Origin: Membranipora membranacea
Lineage: Eukaryota > Bryozoa > Gymnolaemata > Cheilostomatida > Membraniporidae
DNA: 64,000 nt
Assembly: GCA_914767715.1 (NCBI GenBank)
Contig: OU612066.1
Coordinates: 19,318,283 to 19,382,282, forward strand
Direction of reading: 5' to 3'
Of this stretch, positions 1-22,450 are shown piece by piece. The first letter of the stretch is position 1, and every line of letters begins with the position of its first letter. The translations under genes were made by a program, and so were the position numbers. The notes under the pieces are model-generated. The model was given only the letters and a program-made list of their open reading frames with translations, ran no database searches and had not been told where the DNA came from.

Positions 1-379
1 ATCTACAGGTAATCCGCCGTGCTCTTTCTTGTCACAGCTGTGTTACTTATCTAAACTATGTTGATCAAATTGAGTTGTTCTGAGTTTACTCGCTTATAGA
101 AGAATGTTAAATTAAACCTATGGCATGATGACAATTATCAAACAAATACAACCATGTTTCCTATCGCATTATAAGATTTCGCATTATAAGACTTTGTCTT
201 TGTTATTTTGGCATAATTTCCTCTGCACATTGATTGGAAGAACTCGGATGTCCGAAACAGTCTGTATATTAAACACAATATGGAGCTTAAGGTGATAACA
301 TCGTAAAACATAAGAATGCTACCTGACAGAAAGATATTTGAAATTTTGATTGAATGTTTTTTCTTTACTTTGGAAACAG

Positions 380-1603
380 GTGCATATCCATATGCAACAT
401 GTTTTGTCTGCAAGAAAGTCGGGCATATATCTAAGGACTGCCCAGACAATGCTCATGGATTATACCCAAATGGTGGATGTTGTCTAGAATGTGGCTCTGT
501 ACGACATCTCCGAAGAGATTGTCCAGATATGCAGAAAAAACATGGTAAGTGATACCATTGTCTACACCTCTAGACTTTCAATTTCAACTATCTACATCAG
601 TCTCATCATGATAATTGATACTCCCGTTAGAGATGTTTACAGAAATGAGATGAGAAGCTACATAATAGATAAATACGTTTGAACAGCACAACTGGTACTA
701 ATTGTACCAAGAATATCTATGTAATTGTTTTGTTTTGATTCTGGAAAGAGGCAGAAAGACTGTTTCATATCGGAAAATCATTTTCCATGTTTTACCCAAA
801 GGCGACAAAATGCTACTTCACCTAAATTTTCAGAAACACATTTATATACATCACAAGTGTATCTATATACTGAGGGTTTTCTAAAATAAAGCATTTTTTT
901 TAAAATATGCAAAATATTTTGATAATTATCTCTAAAGTATTTAGAAATCCTTTCCGTGTATTGGGTTAATTCTCATCGTGTTAAGACCAAATTTAAAGGC
1001 AAAAAATTGTTTCTGATGTTTCCAAAAAAATGATCCATTTCACATAATTTCGACACAAAACACACATATGATACAGTGGTCATGTCCAAATAGTGTTCCT
1101 GATAGTTTTTAAAATGTCATCATTAAAATACCATTTTTGGCCTTTTCGAAATAGCAGAAAATTTTTTTTTTTTAATTTCCTGCCTTTCCGCATTTTCCAT
1201 AGCCATTTGTTGAATGCCTCTCATGACAGTTGTTTATAATATATTATAATTTCAGACCTCAAAATTTCGGTTCTGGTCATTTTCATACGATTGTGTTCTG
1301 AATCTCCTGATCTATTGGTATAGAAATAAGATCAACTGTAATGAACCTTGCTCGAATCGGTAGCCATATAAGCATAATTTATCCCAACTCTCTAACTAAT
1401 TATTGTGCGTCCTATTTCTATACACAGGTATAACAAGCTATACTCTATCCACCATGTCCAATGATGCAAGTGCTGACCTTGAACCAACACATGATGAAGA
1501 AGATACAATAACAAAAGTACTGGCAGCAAAAAAGAACACTGATCTAGGAGGTCAGAAAAAGGTGCTGAATAAACGTAAAACTAAATATGTAGTGATGACA
1601 TGA
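380..1603 (+). CDS. ZCCHC9: ZCCHC9-like zinc-knuckle protein, 3' part (5' end outside window)
   Basis: Two exons are visible: 380-544 (acceptor AG at 378-379, donor GTAAGT at 545) and 1428-1603 (acceptor AG at 1426-1427, stop TGA at 1601-1603). The phases agree, since one base carried over from each side forms a glycine codon. The first exon encodes two adjacent CCHC zinc knuckles of the form C-x2-C-x4-H-x4-C ([14 protein letters not shown] and [14 protein letters not shown]), separated by a PDNxxGLYPNGG linker typical of ZCCHC9. The family's knuckles bind RNA and the protein is nuclear/nucleolar. The last exon is a short acidic then lysine-rich tail ([12 protein letters not shown]), as in the family. 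ATG 316 lies in the same frame but sits in intron-like sequence and is not taken as the start. Positions 1-8 followed by GTAATC could be the end of an earlier exon. An AATAAA at 2039-2044 is a possible polyadenylation signal. Confidence 0.8.
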
Positions 1604-2250
1604 GCTCTGTATCTCATATATACCGGCATTTATCTGTGAAGAGCTGAGGCAGCTCAACATGTCATCAATTCTGATAAGCTTCTAGCATATTATATGTCAG
1701 CGGGTTTTTTCAGCTGACTCTCATTTGGAAACGTTTGTGGTTTGTCATAATTTGTTTGGACATTTTCATACTGGTCATGTTTAGGTAATTAGGAGCATTC
1801 ATGCTCTCCAAAATATGAGATATTGATACTAGCTGCACTGGCATTCACTAATACATGCCCCGTAATTTATTTATAACCTCAGACCTGAGACTGTGAGCTC
1901 GTTGAAGAGTCTCAGAGATAGTGTCTTTTTTCCTCGTTACATACCATCACTCAAATTATCCTATCAGTATCACATAACAAATTTTCACTTTTTAGTCAGT
2001 CCATGTAAACCTCATGTATGTTGAAGATGTAGGTCTACAATAAAACTTGCTCTTACCTGAAATAGTCACGATTTCTAGGCTGAAATAATATGAATATGTA
2101 CTAGATGTACATTCTATATAATGCATGTTCTCAGATTTCGATGCGATGTCACTTACCAAAGACCGCCGGAAGGGGAGGGACAGGGGTTTCAGGCCCAGAC
2201 AAGTTATTGGAACTTATATTTGATATTTTGAAATTCATGTGAGGAAAGCG
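1604..2250 (+). other. 3' UTR and flank of the ZCCHC9-like gene
   Basis: No coding signal is seen. The likely polyadenylation hexamer AATAAA lies at 2039-2044. A short G-rich stretch near 2160-2200 is the only compositional feature. Confidence 0.5.
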
Positions 2251-2609
2251 TTGCATTGAATGGGCTTAAATTGTACAGCTGAAATGGTGCATCAGCTGAA
2301 AATGCTCAGCAGAAGTAATACAGTGCAATGTGAGTTAAAAGCTAAAATGACATGGTCTCTAAGGGTGATTTTTCGTGCCTCATTTGTTCTTGTCTGGATG
2401 GAGCCTTGCATTATCATCTGTGAACATTGTATATCTATTTGTTTAAAGAGGTTTTCTAGAAAGTTTACAGATAACAGAGTAGTTAAAAGGTTACTTGTTG
2501 ACCTCTACACACAACTAAATACAAAAAAAAAGGGGTTATACACAAATAAATGACAATGTTCTAGAAATGGAAAAGTAAGTTATATATGGCTTTAAAGAAA
2601 AAGAAAATG

Positions 2610-2643
<34 letters not shown>

Positions 2644-3840
2644 TGTACTTGTCATGATTATTATCAAAAGTATTAGTTAAAAGATAGTAGGCTGTCAGCC
2701 GTTTTGCAATTCAGTCTGAAATTGTGCAGCAGATTTAAGAGAGCTGTTTTGCGAAAATGTGTCCTAAAGGAGGGTTTTATTAATGAACATTTACTTCTAA
2801 GGGAGCGTTGGTGTTTATTGGACTTTTGCACCAGGTGAAGAATATGCTTTGATGCTTTATTTTTAAATATTTTCTTATGTGTAAATTTGTGAAATAGGTA
2901 ATGTCTTCTACTTTTTAGGGTGGGTCAGCTTAAGAGTGATCTACCAGTTGTGACAGAAAACTTTTTGGGTGCAGATATTTTGATTCTTATTGCTTTATTC
3001 TGAACTTTTTCAAATGTGCCGGATGTTTTTTGAGTGCCTTCTAGGTAGATATATGAGCAGTATTCTAGGATAGGTCTGACGAGAATTTTGTAAGGGCCAT
3101 AACTGTGGCACTTTATTGGTATATACTTAAACGGAGGGGAGAAAGTGGTTGATAATGAAATGCCTCTACCAGCATCTTGCACCGTTTGAGCACTTAAACT
3201 ACATCTGAAGTGATCCATTGGTTTTTCTTGTTGCGTACTGGTATAGTTTTTTCTGGCCGTGTTTGTCTACAATGTTTATTATAGATTGGTCAATCATTTC
3301 AGCTCGTTTATGGATTTAAAGATTGGGGTCGGTGGCTATTAAAAGTGTGGCATAGTGGTCTGAGATCGATCGCTCACATGTTAAAATTTTGGAAGCTTTG
3401 ACTTTTAGATCACAATTATGTTAATGAGGCTTTCATTACCATGGTAGCTTACAAATGATGACCCTGTTATCACTTGATATAGGCCTGTAGAAATGAGACT
3501 CTGTTGTATAAGTTGTTTTTCTCTAGAGTTAGAGTTCCGATTTATGTTGAAATCCCCTAATAACACAACCTTTTTTTGAATGAACTGTTTTTGAGGTAAA
3601 ATATCACTCAATTATGAGATAAATTTCATTTTATCAGCGTCAGGTGGAAGATAGATGGATGCCACGATCAAGCTACCTTCATCTTGTTGAGTTTTGATGT
3701 TAATCCAAACAGAGTCACATAATTCTCGCAGTTTAGATTGAGGTTTTTGGATAGTTTTAAACTTTAAAACATTATTTATATAGAGAGCTGCCCCACTATG
3801 TATTCCCCCCATACATACATCCTGCTTGAAAAACAAACTG
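2250..3840 (-). mobile_element. Decayed non-LTR retrotransposon (endonuclease and reverse-transcriptase remnants)
   Basis: Read on the minus strand, 3836-3405 encodes pieces of an apurinic-type endonuclease: a GAALYINN...LKF motif, an IVASIYLPPDADK motif (the YxPP box) and a VVLLGDFNINRN motif (the GDFN box). The frame is broken by an in-frame TAA at 3612-3614. Further 3', 3100-2990 encodes KILVRPILEYCSYIY and FEKVQNKAIRI, the C-terminal signature of CR1/L2/Jockey-type reverse transcriptases (LVRPxLEY...LEKVQRRAxR). The catalytic palm with its YxDD motif is missing, so this is an internally deleted dead copy. A TA-dinucleotide run at about 2610-2636 lies towards its 3' side. Clade assignment beyond the LINE class is uncertain. 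Confidence 0.75.
2440..2684 (+). repeat. Dispersed repeat copy A with central (TA)n
   Basis: This segment recurs in inverted orientation at about 26020-26255. Shared blocks include TTTAAAGAGGTTTYCTRGAAAG, AAAAAAAGGGGTTATACA and ATTGTACTTGTCA, in the same order on both sides of a TA-dinucleotide run. It overlaps the 3' side of the retrotransposon remnant and may be its untranslated tail. Confidence 0.75.
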
Positions 3841-4061
3841 CTGCTGCATGCACAGTAGCATGCTAAGCCTAGAACTGCTATGCTAAGCTGCTATCGTTAT
3901 TATTGGTTTTCTACTATAGTATTGTTGATCTCAGGACATAACACAGTAGTTAGAGAAACAGTTCCTCTTACTAGTATATCGTTATGCATGACAGCATAAG
4001 CATTAATGCATTACAGCTAGGAATGAACTGAAACTGATTACATTAGTTCAGGAATTCAGCC

Positions 4062-7000
4062 TTGGTGTTCCTGTCATGGTCGAGGAGCGAAAGTGTGTTG
4101 GTTGGCTTGTTCAGGATCATTTCAATAACATCTGAATCGGAACAGTCAAGCTTTGCAAACGATATGGCAGCATCTAGTGATGACTGCATATCTGCGTCTA
4201 AACAACTGATAGAACTTCTAAATACTATTTCTAATGGTAATGCCAAGCTATCAGAAAAGGTTTGTGCACTGTTTGAACATGGAGCACAGAAGGATTATAT
4301 TGACAACACAGGGCAGACCTACCTGCACATATACATGAGGAAACTCCAGCGCAACTTTGATAGTTATAACTGGAGCACAATCGTAGATGTCTTACTCAAT
4401 CATGGTTGTGACATAAATGCACAAGATTTGAACAAAGCAACACCACTTTTTCTGTTTCTCTGCTGGATCCCTCATAGTCCATTCCCGGGGCAGGAAGACA
4501 GAGAGGAGATACCGGGATGGATCTGTCCAACTCCCCAGCAGGCTTCTCAGGTTGTGAAAAAACTGCTCAGCTGTGGTTCTGATGTAAACACACAGGGTTA
4601 TTATAATGACACACCTATTTACATGGCTGTATGTGGTATGAACATAGAGATCTGCGAAACATTGCTGGAAGCAGGGGCTGATGGAAACAGGAATAGTCTT
4701 CTCGGTGGTAATTCACTCTATGCTCTAGCCAATAGTGACGATGACCTACCAGATGTCCCGCTGGAAGTGTATACTCAGATGGTCCATCTTCTCACTAAAA
4801 ATGGAAATGTAGATATTAACATGTCCTGTATTGATGGGTCAAAGATAATCCATAATGCAACAGGCTGCTGCTCACTTAATTTGATTGACCTGTTTGTGAA
4901 TTATGGTGCTGACTATAAATTACTCGATGGTTATGGTAGAAGTGTTTTGCACTACGCTGCCACAAACTCTGAACCCGAAGTTTTGTCGTACTTTTTGACA
5001 CGTAATCTTGATGTGAACAGTAAGGATGTTTACTCGTACACGCCTCTGCATATCGCCTGTTTACAGGGTAATGTAGGGGCAGTGAGTGTGTTGCTGGAAG
5101 GTGGTGCTGACATTACAGCTACGGCTAATCTAGGATTGCTGCCCATACATCTTTGCTGTGGTTTGGCTGATGTTGGGTATAGAGATGTCGAGGAGGATAA
5201 GGATGATGTACTTTTAGTACTGAAGGTGCTGCTAAAAGCAGGTGCTGATGTTTATGCTGTGGATAAGCATGGAAACACAGTGTTACATCACAATGCATTT
5301 ACTGATACCCCCCCTGGTGTTCTGAACTTCCTTCTCGAGGCCGGTGCTGATCCATCTCTGAGAGATAGTAATGGTTTGACAGCCATGGAAGTTGCGATTC
5401 ACCAAGGCCAACATGAGGCAGCTACTGTACTAGGTTATGACATTGTCAAGTCTTTACCTGCGTCTAAACATGGTGATCAACTTTCAACACTTGATGAGAT
5501 AGCCTATTATACTGAATCTGTAAAAAGAGAAATAACGAAGCTGAAAAATCAACATGCTACCATAGAGCTTGAAACCTTGGGGGAAATCGGCTTACACACA
5601 ACTGATGCAAGGCTAGAATCTAACTTATACGTTCGAAACCATATTGAGAAGTTTTTTGCTGAAGCTGTGGCTGTACTTGGAATACTAGATAGCAGATTTG
5701 AGGGGAAACTGATCTGCTCAGGCAGCATGTACGAGAGTGCTAGAATCGGGAGACCTAACGAGTTCGACTACATGGTAGACCTGGTATACTTTGGTGGTAT
5801 TGTTGATAAATGCTGCCCTGTGCAAGATGAGAAGGGATTTACAGAGCTTTACGTCAAAAATGGTGTTGCACTTAATTTAGGGGAGTTTATCTCTGATCAC
5901 AAAATTAAGAGCACCTCGATTCTCGCACATTTCAAAACTTTGATGAGAGAGGCGATTCTCACAGTGTACCAGCGAGGTCATGAGCATATTTACGGAGGAA
6001 ACCTGGAGTTGTGTGCTACCACACCATTTCTTGATATCCATCAGAAAAACAGTCTATTTACAGAAGGTATTGTGTGGAAATGCAGCACATACAAAGGGAT
6101 GCGAATAATGGTAGATGTTAACCCAGTCATCTTTCTCGGCAATATGTGGCCTGATGAATGTAAGAGGAACAGTAATCTTCTACCTGATGTAGCCAGCCAG
6201 GGAATATATGTCATTCCTAAAAATCTTGACAGAGAAATGTATTATCAAGACCAATTTGTATGGCGTATATCCTTCAGTCATCTTGAGACAAAGATTTTTC
6301 AGTCCATCCCTAAATCAGCATTAGAGACTTATCGCCTCATGAAGGCACTACGTGAGTGCCCACTTACACCGCTCATAACTACCAGTGCTGACCATGAACG
6401 TAAAGATAAGAGTAAGTGTGAGGTGACAGAAATCAATCGGTCACCGTCAGACAGTGATGGCGAGCTAAGTTCTGATGACGTCACGAGTGTTGAAAGTTTT
6501 CCTGCTAATCTAGACGAATACAGCGGTCCAGAACTTCTCAAGACATTTTATCTTAAACAGCTGTTCCTGATAGAGCTAGAGAAATTAGCCATTCATACAG
6601 AATGGCAGCACCAGTTTGACACCACCAAGCATGTGAGTTGCTTTGCTAGTCCTCATTTGCCTCTTTATTGTTACCCCCCCCCCTAACCCCCACCAACAGA
6701 GCTTGTCAATTCAGGCTATTATTTCTCCCTGTTTGCACTTTTTATATTGGTTGATTGAGTTCTTGGGGAAGGGTTAGCTATGGGTTTCTATGAAGACGAT
6801 CTTCAAACGTAAAGCTGTTTCTTAATGGTATGATTTAGCAGCTTAAATCTAGTGTGCCAGCCGACTGTGTTGCCTCTTTCTTGTATACATTAACTATGGT
6901 TTATTACTGTTATTGTTTTAGTGGACAGTGTGTAGGAGTGTATTCTGCGCTTTGATGAAGGTTATTGAGGACAGAACACTATTCACATATTTTATACCGG

Positions 7001-7125
7001 CGCAGAATGTATACTCGGATGAGAAGTCTGATTCTGATATATACTCTAAGGCACAAAAGGTAGCATGCCAACATATCATCAAAGTCATTGATAGTGTTTT
7101 GGATGGGTGTGATTCCCCAGAATGA
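4062..7125 (+). CDS. Ankyrin-repeat protein with C-terminal Mab-21/cGAS-like nucleotidyltransferase domain
   Basis: Exon 1 is 4062-6632 (donor GTGAGT), exon 2 is 6922-7125 (acceptor TTTTAG). Phase is 0 at the junction and the product is about 924 residues. The first ATG gives a weak leader; ATG 4164 (MAASSDD) is an alternative start. Residues about 75-460 hold nine or ten ankyrin repeats (for example TPLHIACLQGNVGAVSVLLEGGAD and NTVLHHNA). Residues about 480-920 form a Mab-21 domain. The nucleotidyltransferase signature is present: G554-S555, then E567-F-D569, and a third acid D685 in RIMVDVNP, so the metal-binding triad looks intact. Further Mab-21 blocks are RISFSHLETKIFQ, YRLMKALRECPL and, in exon 2, LFTYFIPAQN. 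Related cGAS-like receptors make cyclic dinucleotides when ligand binds; activity here is inference. No vertebrate cGAS-type zinc ribbon (HxCCxC) is seen. AATAAA lies at 7336-7341. Confidence 0.88.
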
Positions 7126-7422
7126 ACACATTATCAGTAAAAAGGACTGACAACAGATATCCTTTCTGGTCAATGTTTTTTTGCTAGTTGCTCAGTTGAT
7201 GGTAACACCTTTCCTATCATCTAATTTAGTTATTAGCTTTTGTATTGAAATGCTGCATTATTAGAAACCATTATTTATAAAGTGCTGTATTATTTAGTTG
7301 AAATGTGACATCTAGCCTCTAAAAACAGACTAAAAAATAAAGGCTAATATTTACTTAAAAATCCTGTAATTGGTTTGGCAAGTGAAGGGTATGCCTAGAC
7401 ATAGCTAGACCCAGTCTGGTCC

Positions 7423-7524
7423 GTTTGCCTGCATTCGGAGTTGCTCCTCCTCCACTTGTCACGCTGTAGGCAACAAACCTGCAGAGTGACCAGTGGAAGG
7501 GAAGCAACTAGAATGCAGGCAAAC
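7423..7524. repeat. Imperfect inverted repeat, about 40-bp arms
   Basis: Left arm 7423-7462 and right arm 7486-7524 pair with a few mismatches: GTTTGCCTGCATTC at the left end is matched by GAATGCAGGCAAAC at the right end, and inner GTCAC by GTGAC. The loop is about 23 nt. This looks like a small foldback element; no clear target duplication was found. Confidence 0.7.
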
Positions 7525-8473
7525 CTTAAAAACCTTGTCCTCGTCTGGATAAATATTAGAATCTGCTGGTGTTGATGGACACTTCTGGAAAGCTCCCACT
7601 ATAACATGTAATATCGATAATCAGGGGGTAAAATCCTCGCTCAAAAATCTTGATTGCTTAGTTTGATTGGTTAGCAGCCAGATATTGCTAATCCTAGCGC
7701 ATGATCTCGGCTTTTCCGTTCTTCTGACTTATTACTCAAACACCAATTAAGGCAGTCATGATGCTGTCCTAAATTCGTCAGGTCAAGATGTTCAAACAAA
7801 ACAAATTATTCTAATAATATCCGGTATGTCATTTACAAATGGCCCCTGCATTAATGACCTCAACATATGTGCTGCACCCATCCCCTCCATGTCTATCCGC
7901 CGATGTGGTAAGCCAGGTATGTTGAAAGCAGGGAGCCAGCCTTTGATGTGACCATAAGAGAAGGTCAACTTTTTACAGTAAGTGAGATCTGTGTTAGAAT
8001 TTCAACCAATGTTGTGTGTTGAAGGGTCTCCCCCAGCCAGAGGTGAGCAAGTGTTTGGGGTGCAATTTGGTGGTCCTTATTACTACTTATGTATTGACAT
8101 GACTCTATTTCATTCAAATTTTTTGATCTAGAAATGGTTATGAGGTCACTTTCCACAATACATTTAAATGATAACCGACCATGAACAACTGTCAATTTAG
8201 TTATTGTACATGTGCTGGATAATCAATTTATTTTACAGCAGACCCTGACACCCTCAGGTTTAATTTGCCTTATGGTAGACAGTGGTCAGTTTCTTTGTGT
8301 TTTTATTGAACAAGGGAGTGAGGGACAATATTATATGACAATTTTAACATGTTTCAAAGATCGAAACTGTTTGGAGTGTTAGTAAAAAGTTTGGCAAATT
8401 TATAGAGTTATCCTCTGTTTAATAAAGGGAAGACAACTCAGCTGGACAAATGAAAATTTTTGAAGCATCAGCA

Positions 8474-8503
8474 GGGAGGGTGGGAGAGATATCCCACCCT
8501 CCC
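8474..8503. repeat. GC-rich hairpin
   Basis: GGGAGGGTGGG is followed after a 7-nt loop by its complement TCCCACCCTCCC. Its function is unknown. Confidence 0.6.
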
Positions 8504-9699
8504 TGGTAGCATTGACAATGAACCTAACACGCAGAATTTACATAGAACATGGCTGCCATATGTCAATTTCTTTGTCAATATGTCACCAATCAGAGCATTC
8601 CTGGTTTTTAGAAGCATTCTGGTCTCTTCAGACAAACAAGTATCAAAGCTTGGATTCAAATCCTGACACACTTTGCATGGCATGGGGTATGCTACAAACA
8701 GCTACTCTGTTCTCAGTCTGGTCCCTAGATGCTTCCCTGTGAATTCCAGCATCCTATAATACTTCCAGTGCCTGTCATGAACACTTTTTCAGCAACCTGT
8801 GTTCCTAGGTGTCTCAATACCGAGTACAAGAATACTCAATCATGTAGTGTCTTGTCTGCCCAATTCAATTAAAAAATTCAAAATACGAATCTGTTCTCTT
8901 CACCTTCACTTCGCGTTATAAGGAAGTCACATATGTCAAACAAAAACTGTGAATCATTAGGACACAATTACACTCCTTAGAATTTACTTGTTTATATGAT
9001 AATCTTTGTTTGGCCTGCCAAGCTGGGGACGTGTTGACTGGCCATCTCCTTTACCCCCCTCCCCCTTCTTCATGATATTGGAAGATAGCAACTTGATGGT
9101 ATCTCTGATAATATGTTGTTTATTGACCGGATAGTCATGGTGTTTACTGTTTATGGTATCATACAAAAATTGAAAAGAAGACCCCCAAAACATTTTTTAC
9201 AAATATACAGTGCAGATACAAATACTATAATATGAGTTCAAAACCAAAACCAAAGACCAACACTGCATTATATGCTGAGTAATAGCAATGACATCCATCC
9301 TCAAAGATGAAACTGTTGGGCACTGTCAAATTTAACAAAACAATACAAACAGTGATATTACATATTTACATAAAGTATGAATATAGTGTAGACAGCATTA
9401 CACATGCTACAGGCAAAGAGCTGAGTTGGCTTAGTTGTGACCAAATAGAAGTAAATAATACAATGAAGATTTGAACCTAATGTCATGGTTTCAAGCTATA
9501 CAAATAATTAGTTTCTACAAAATTCACATCAAAATCCAAATACATTACAAGTTCATGTTTCTAAAATCTACAATTGGCAATCGTAGGACATCGCAAGCAA
9601 AGTCAACCTAGTCACAACGCATATTAATCCTCAATAGACATCTGCACAATCTGAGGTAATCTCATAAATCTCACAGTGAGATGTCTATTTTAGCCGCCG

Positions 9700-20278
<10,579 letters not shown>

Positions 20279-22450
20279 AATGCTTGTTCAGCTAGATGCT
20301 TGTCCTGTGAGCTTAGTCTAAGTCCCATGCATTATCTGTAATGAGAATAATAAAAAAACTGCAATTGCAGTTTTTTCTTATTTAAAAAGTTGGGGTTGTG
20401 AAAAAGTTGGGCTTCTTTTATTTCAGACTTCCTCAATGATAGTAGTTGAGATTTCAATGGAAGTCTGGGACTACTATGAGAGGAGTGTCTGTGCAAACAA
20501 TACACAGACAATGCAATTCATTTATGTAAACATTCTAACCAACCTGATCTCACAAGTTGCGGTGGTGACCATACAAAAAGGTCAATTTACAAGTACATGG
20601 GTTCAACCGCTCCAACTAAAAATGGCAGTATTCTGCAGCAGCAAATTACCAATTAAGTCTGAACTTACTTGATTCAGTCTATCAAAACACCCACACATAC
20701 CACTCAAAATAAAACAGCACTCAACAAGAATGCCATTCTAAAATGCTGATGATTGTCTGCTGAAGTATTGGGTATAAAAATAGACCAGTTTTATTTCATT
20801 AATCCAGAGCTTACATTAAATATATGCATTGCCACTGCTCTAGCTAGCTGGTCATGCCAGGTCTATGATTCATCACTTCAGTGCTAGAATTGATAGAGTT
20901 CAAATTGCTCTAATTAGCGCTGCCAAGGCAGTTAAGATTCCATAAGGGAATTTGTAACAATCTTCTAGAGGGTAGATGTAAAACTGAGTACTGTATTAGC
21001 TGTGAGAGCAATGAAACCCTTGAATATGTTTTTCATCAAAGAAGACCTCAGGCATCACAAGTGATGATAAACATGTTAATCATAGCCAAAATGAGACATA
21101 TTGAGCATATGGATTGTGATTCATCAAGATACATTGGCGGGTAGTAAACAATGCTTTCATTTCACCATCGCCAGTCATTAGCTTACAGTTCAAATTATGT
21201 AACAGTCTGTTTCGCCAGACTATTACAAATGGTAGGACGTTCATCAAAACCCAAGGGTAACATTGATCTTTTGAGCCATGATACCATAATATATTTGCCA
21301 AGTTGACTCTGTGTGTTATTTAGCATGAATAAAGTTCCTATTCCAAAGGTCACACTCAGTAATGAATGAATTATAGACCATAACAATGTCATGTGACTGT
21401 TATTAACTCTCAGGAATTTGATCACAATACAAGCAACCTATGCAGGCAGATTTAGATGCAGCGGAACAGAGGAAGAGATGACCAAAATTACATTTAGATA
21501 TTATTCTAGTACACTTATTTCCCTTTGAGGTTCTAGTACATATAAACAAAGAGATTTGTTTACAAATCCAAGTTTTTGAAGATCAGTGTATGAAAGACTG
21601 AATACTGTTGTAATTTAAATGTATTTTTACTTGTCCAAGCATTGCAGATTAAGTTATATCATCTGCAAGTTCTAACACTGTTCAACACCAACCACAGATT
21701 TAGGAAGTTGGAAAGAAGCATCACTGGGCTACTGACTGGGCCTACTTTCAGACAGGACACGAACCATTTTGTTAACCTCCAGCGATATGGGTGATATTTA
21801 TGATTTGTTATTTAAAATTATTTTTTCTGCTAAGGTAATTGACACAATACGCAAACTTCCCACAATTATTAAACTGGTCGGCACTCACCACAGATAGTAA
21901 GGTTCAGTTGTCCTTCCCGACCCACCACAAGGACATCAAGGCTTCTAACTAATTTAAAAAGCTCAGAGGAACTTACTTTAGGGAGCAAGCCTAGCCCTGT
22001 GTAAATGCCTACTACTACGTAGTTAAGTTGCACATTGTGAAATTTAGGGAAAGAAAGACTGTTGTAAGCCTTACTTCTAGAAGTCATCATCATTGCGATG
22101 CATGCATGTTTAGTTAGAGAGACTCACCTTACTTACTACCCTTGAGTTCAGTCTTAGATAGAGGGTTAATATTCTGTAGGACAAGCCTTTGTTGTAACTG
22201 CAACACACAATCTATCAGTAGAGTAGGTAGATAAGCTACTTGATTTCTGTAGACAGTTTTAGTTACTCACTCCTCACCGTAGTAGAGCTAATATAAGGGA
22301 GAGACACTACAGCAGAGCAGTTGGCGTTGCTCAACTAGGCTAACTATGAAGTTGTACGTGTTGTATGATTTGTGTCTGGTGAGGGTGAATTATCCACTCG
22401 TGACTCAGCACCGCCTCACTATCACATAATATAATACACAGGCTTGCTGT
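20279..22450 (-). other. 5' flank and probable 5' UTR region of DYRK1A
   Basis: No coding gene is supported. A perfect AT-rich palindrome lies at 20351-20374. A donor-like AAG/GTGAGT on the minus strand near 22130-22122 could end a non-coding first exon, which would put the promoter around 22150-22400. No TATA box was identified with confidence. Confidence 0.4.
20351..20374. repeat. Perfect 24-nt palindrome
   Basis: The sequence reads as six A, CTGCAATTGCAG, six T. It lies about 75 nt upstream of the DYRK1A start codon, in the 5' UTR or an intron of it. In RNA it would form a 12-bp stem with almost no loop. Confidence 0.75.

Larger units (their letters stand above)
7126..9699. other. Intergenic region between convergent genes
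   Basis: No gene is supported here. It holds the 3' UTR of the ankyrin-Mab21 gene, an imperfect inverted repeat at 7423-7524, a GC-rich hairpin at 8474-8503, and on the other strand the probable 3' UTR of the DYRK1A gene (from 9699 downwards). A minus-strand polyadenylation hexamer (TTTATT on the plus strand) lies at 9119-9124. Confidence 0.6.

Noticed and set aside
2260-2553. 97-codon frame on the plus strand
   Set aside because: It lies within the retrotransposon remnant and dispersed repeat, on the strand opposite to its coding sense.
6329-6541. Minus-strand frame inside the ankyrin-Mab21 gene
   Set aside because: A mirror frame of a well-supported exon on the other strand.
21080-21425. 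Two overlapping minus-strand frames upstream of DYRK1A
   Set aside because: No motif, no continuous phase to the DYRK1A exons, and composition like the surrounding non-coding DNA.
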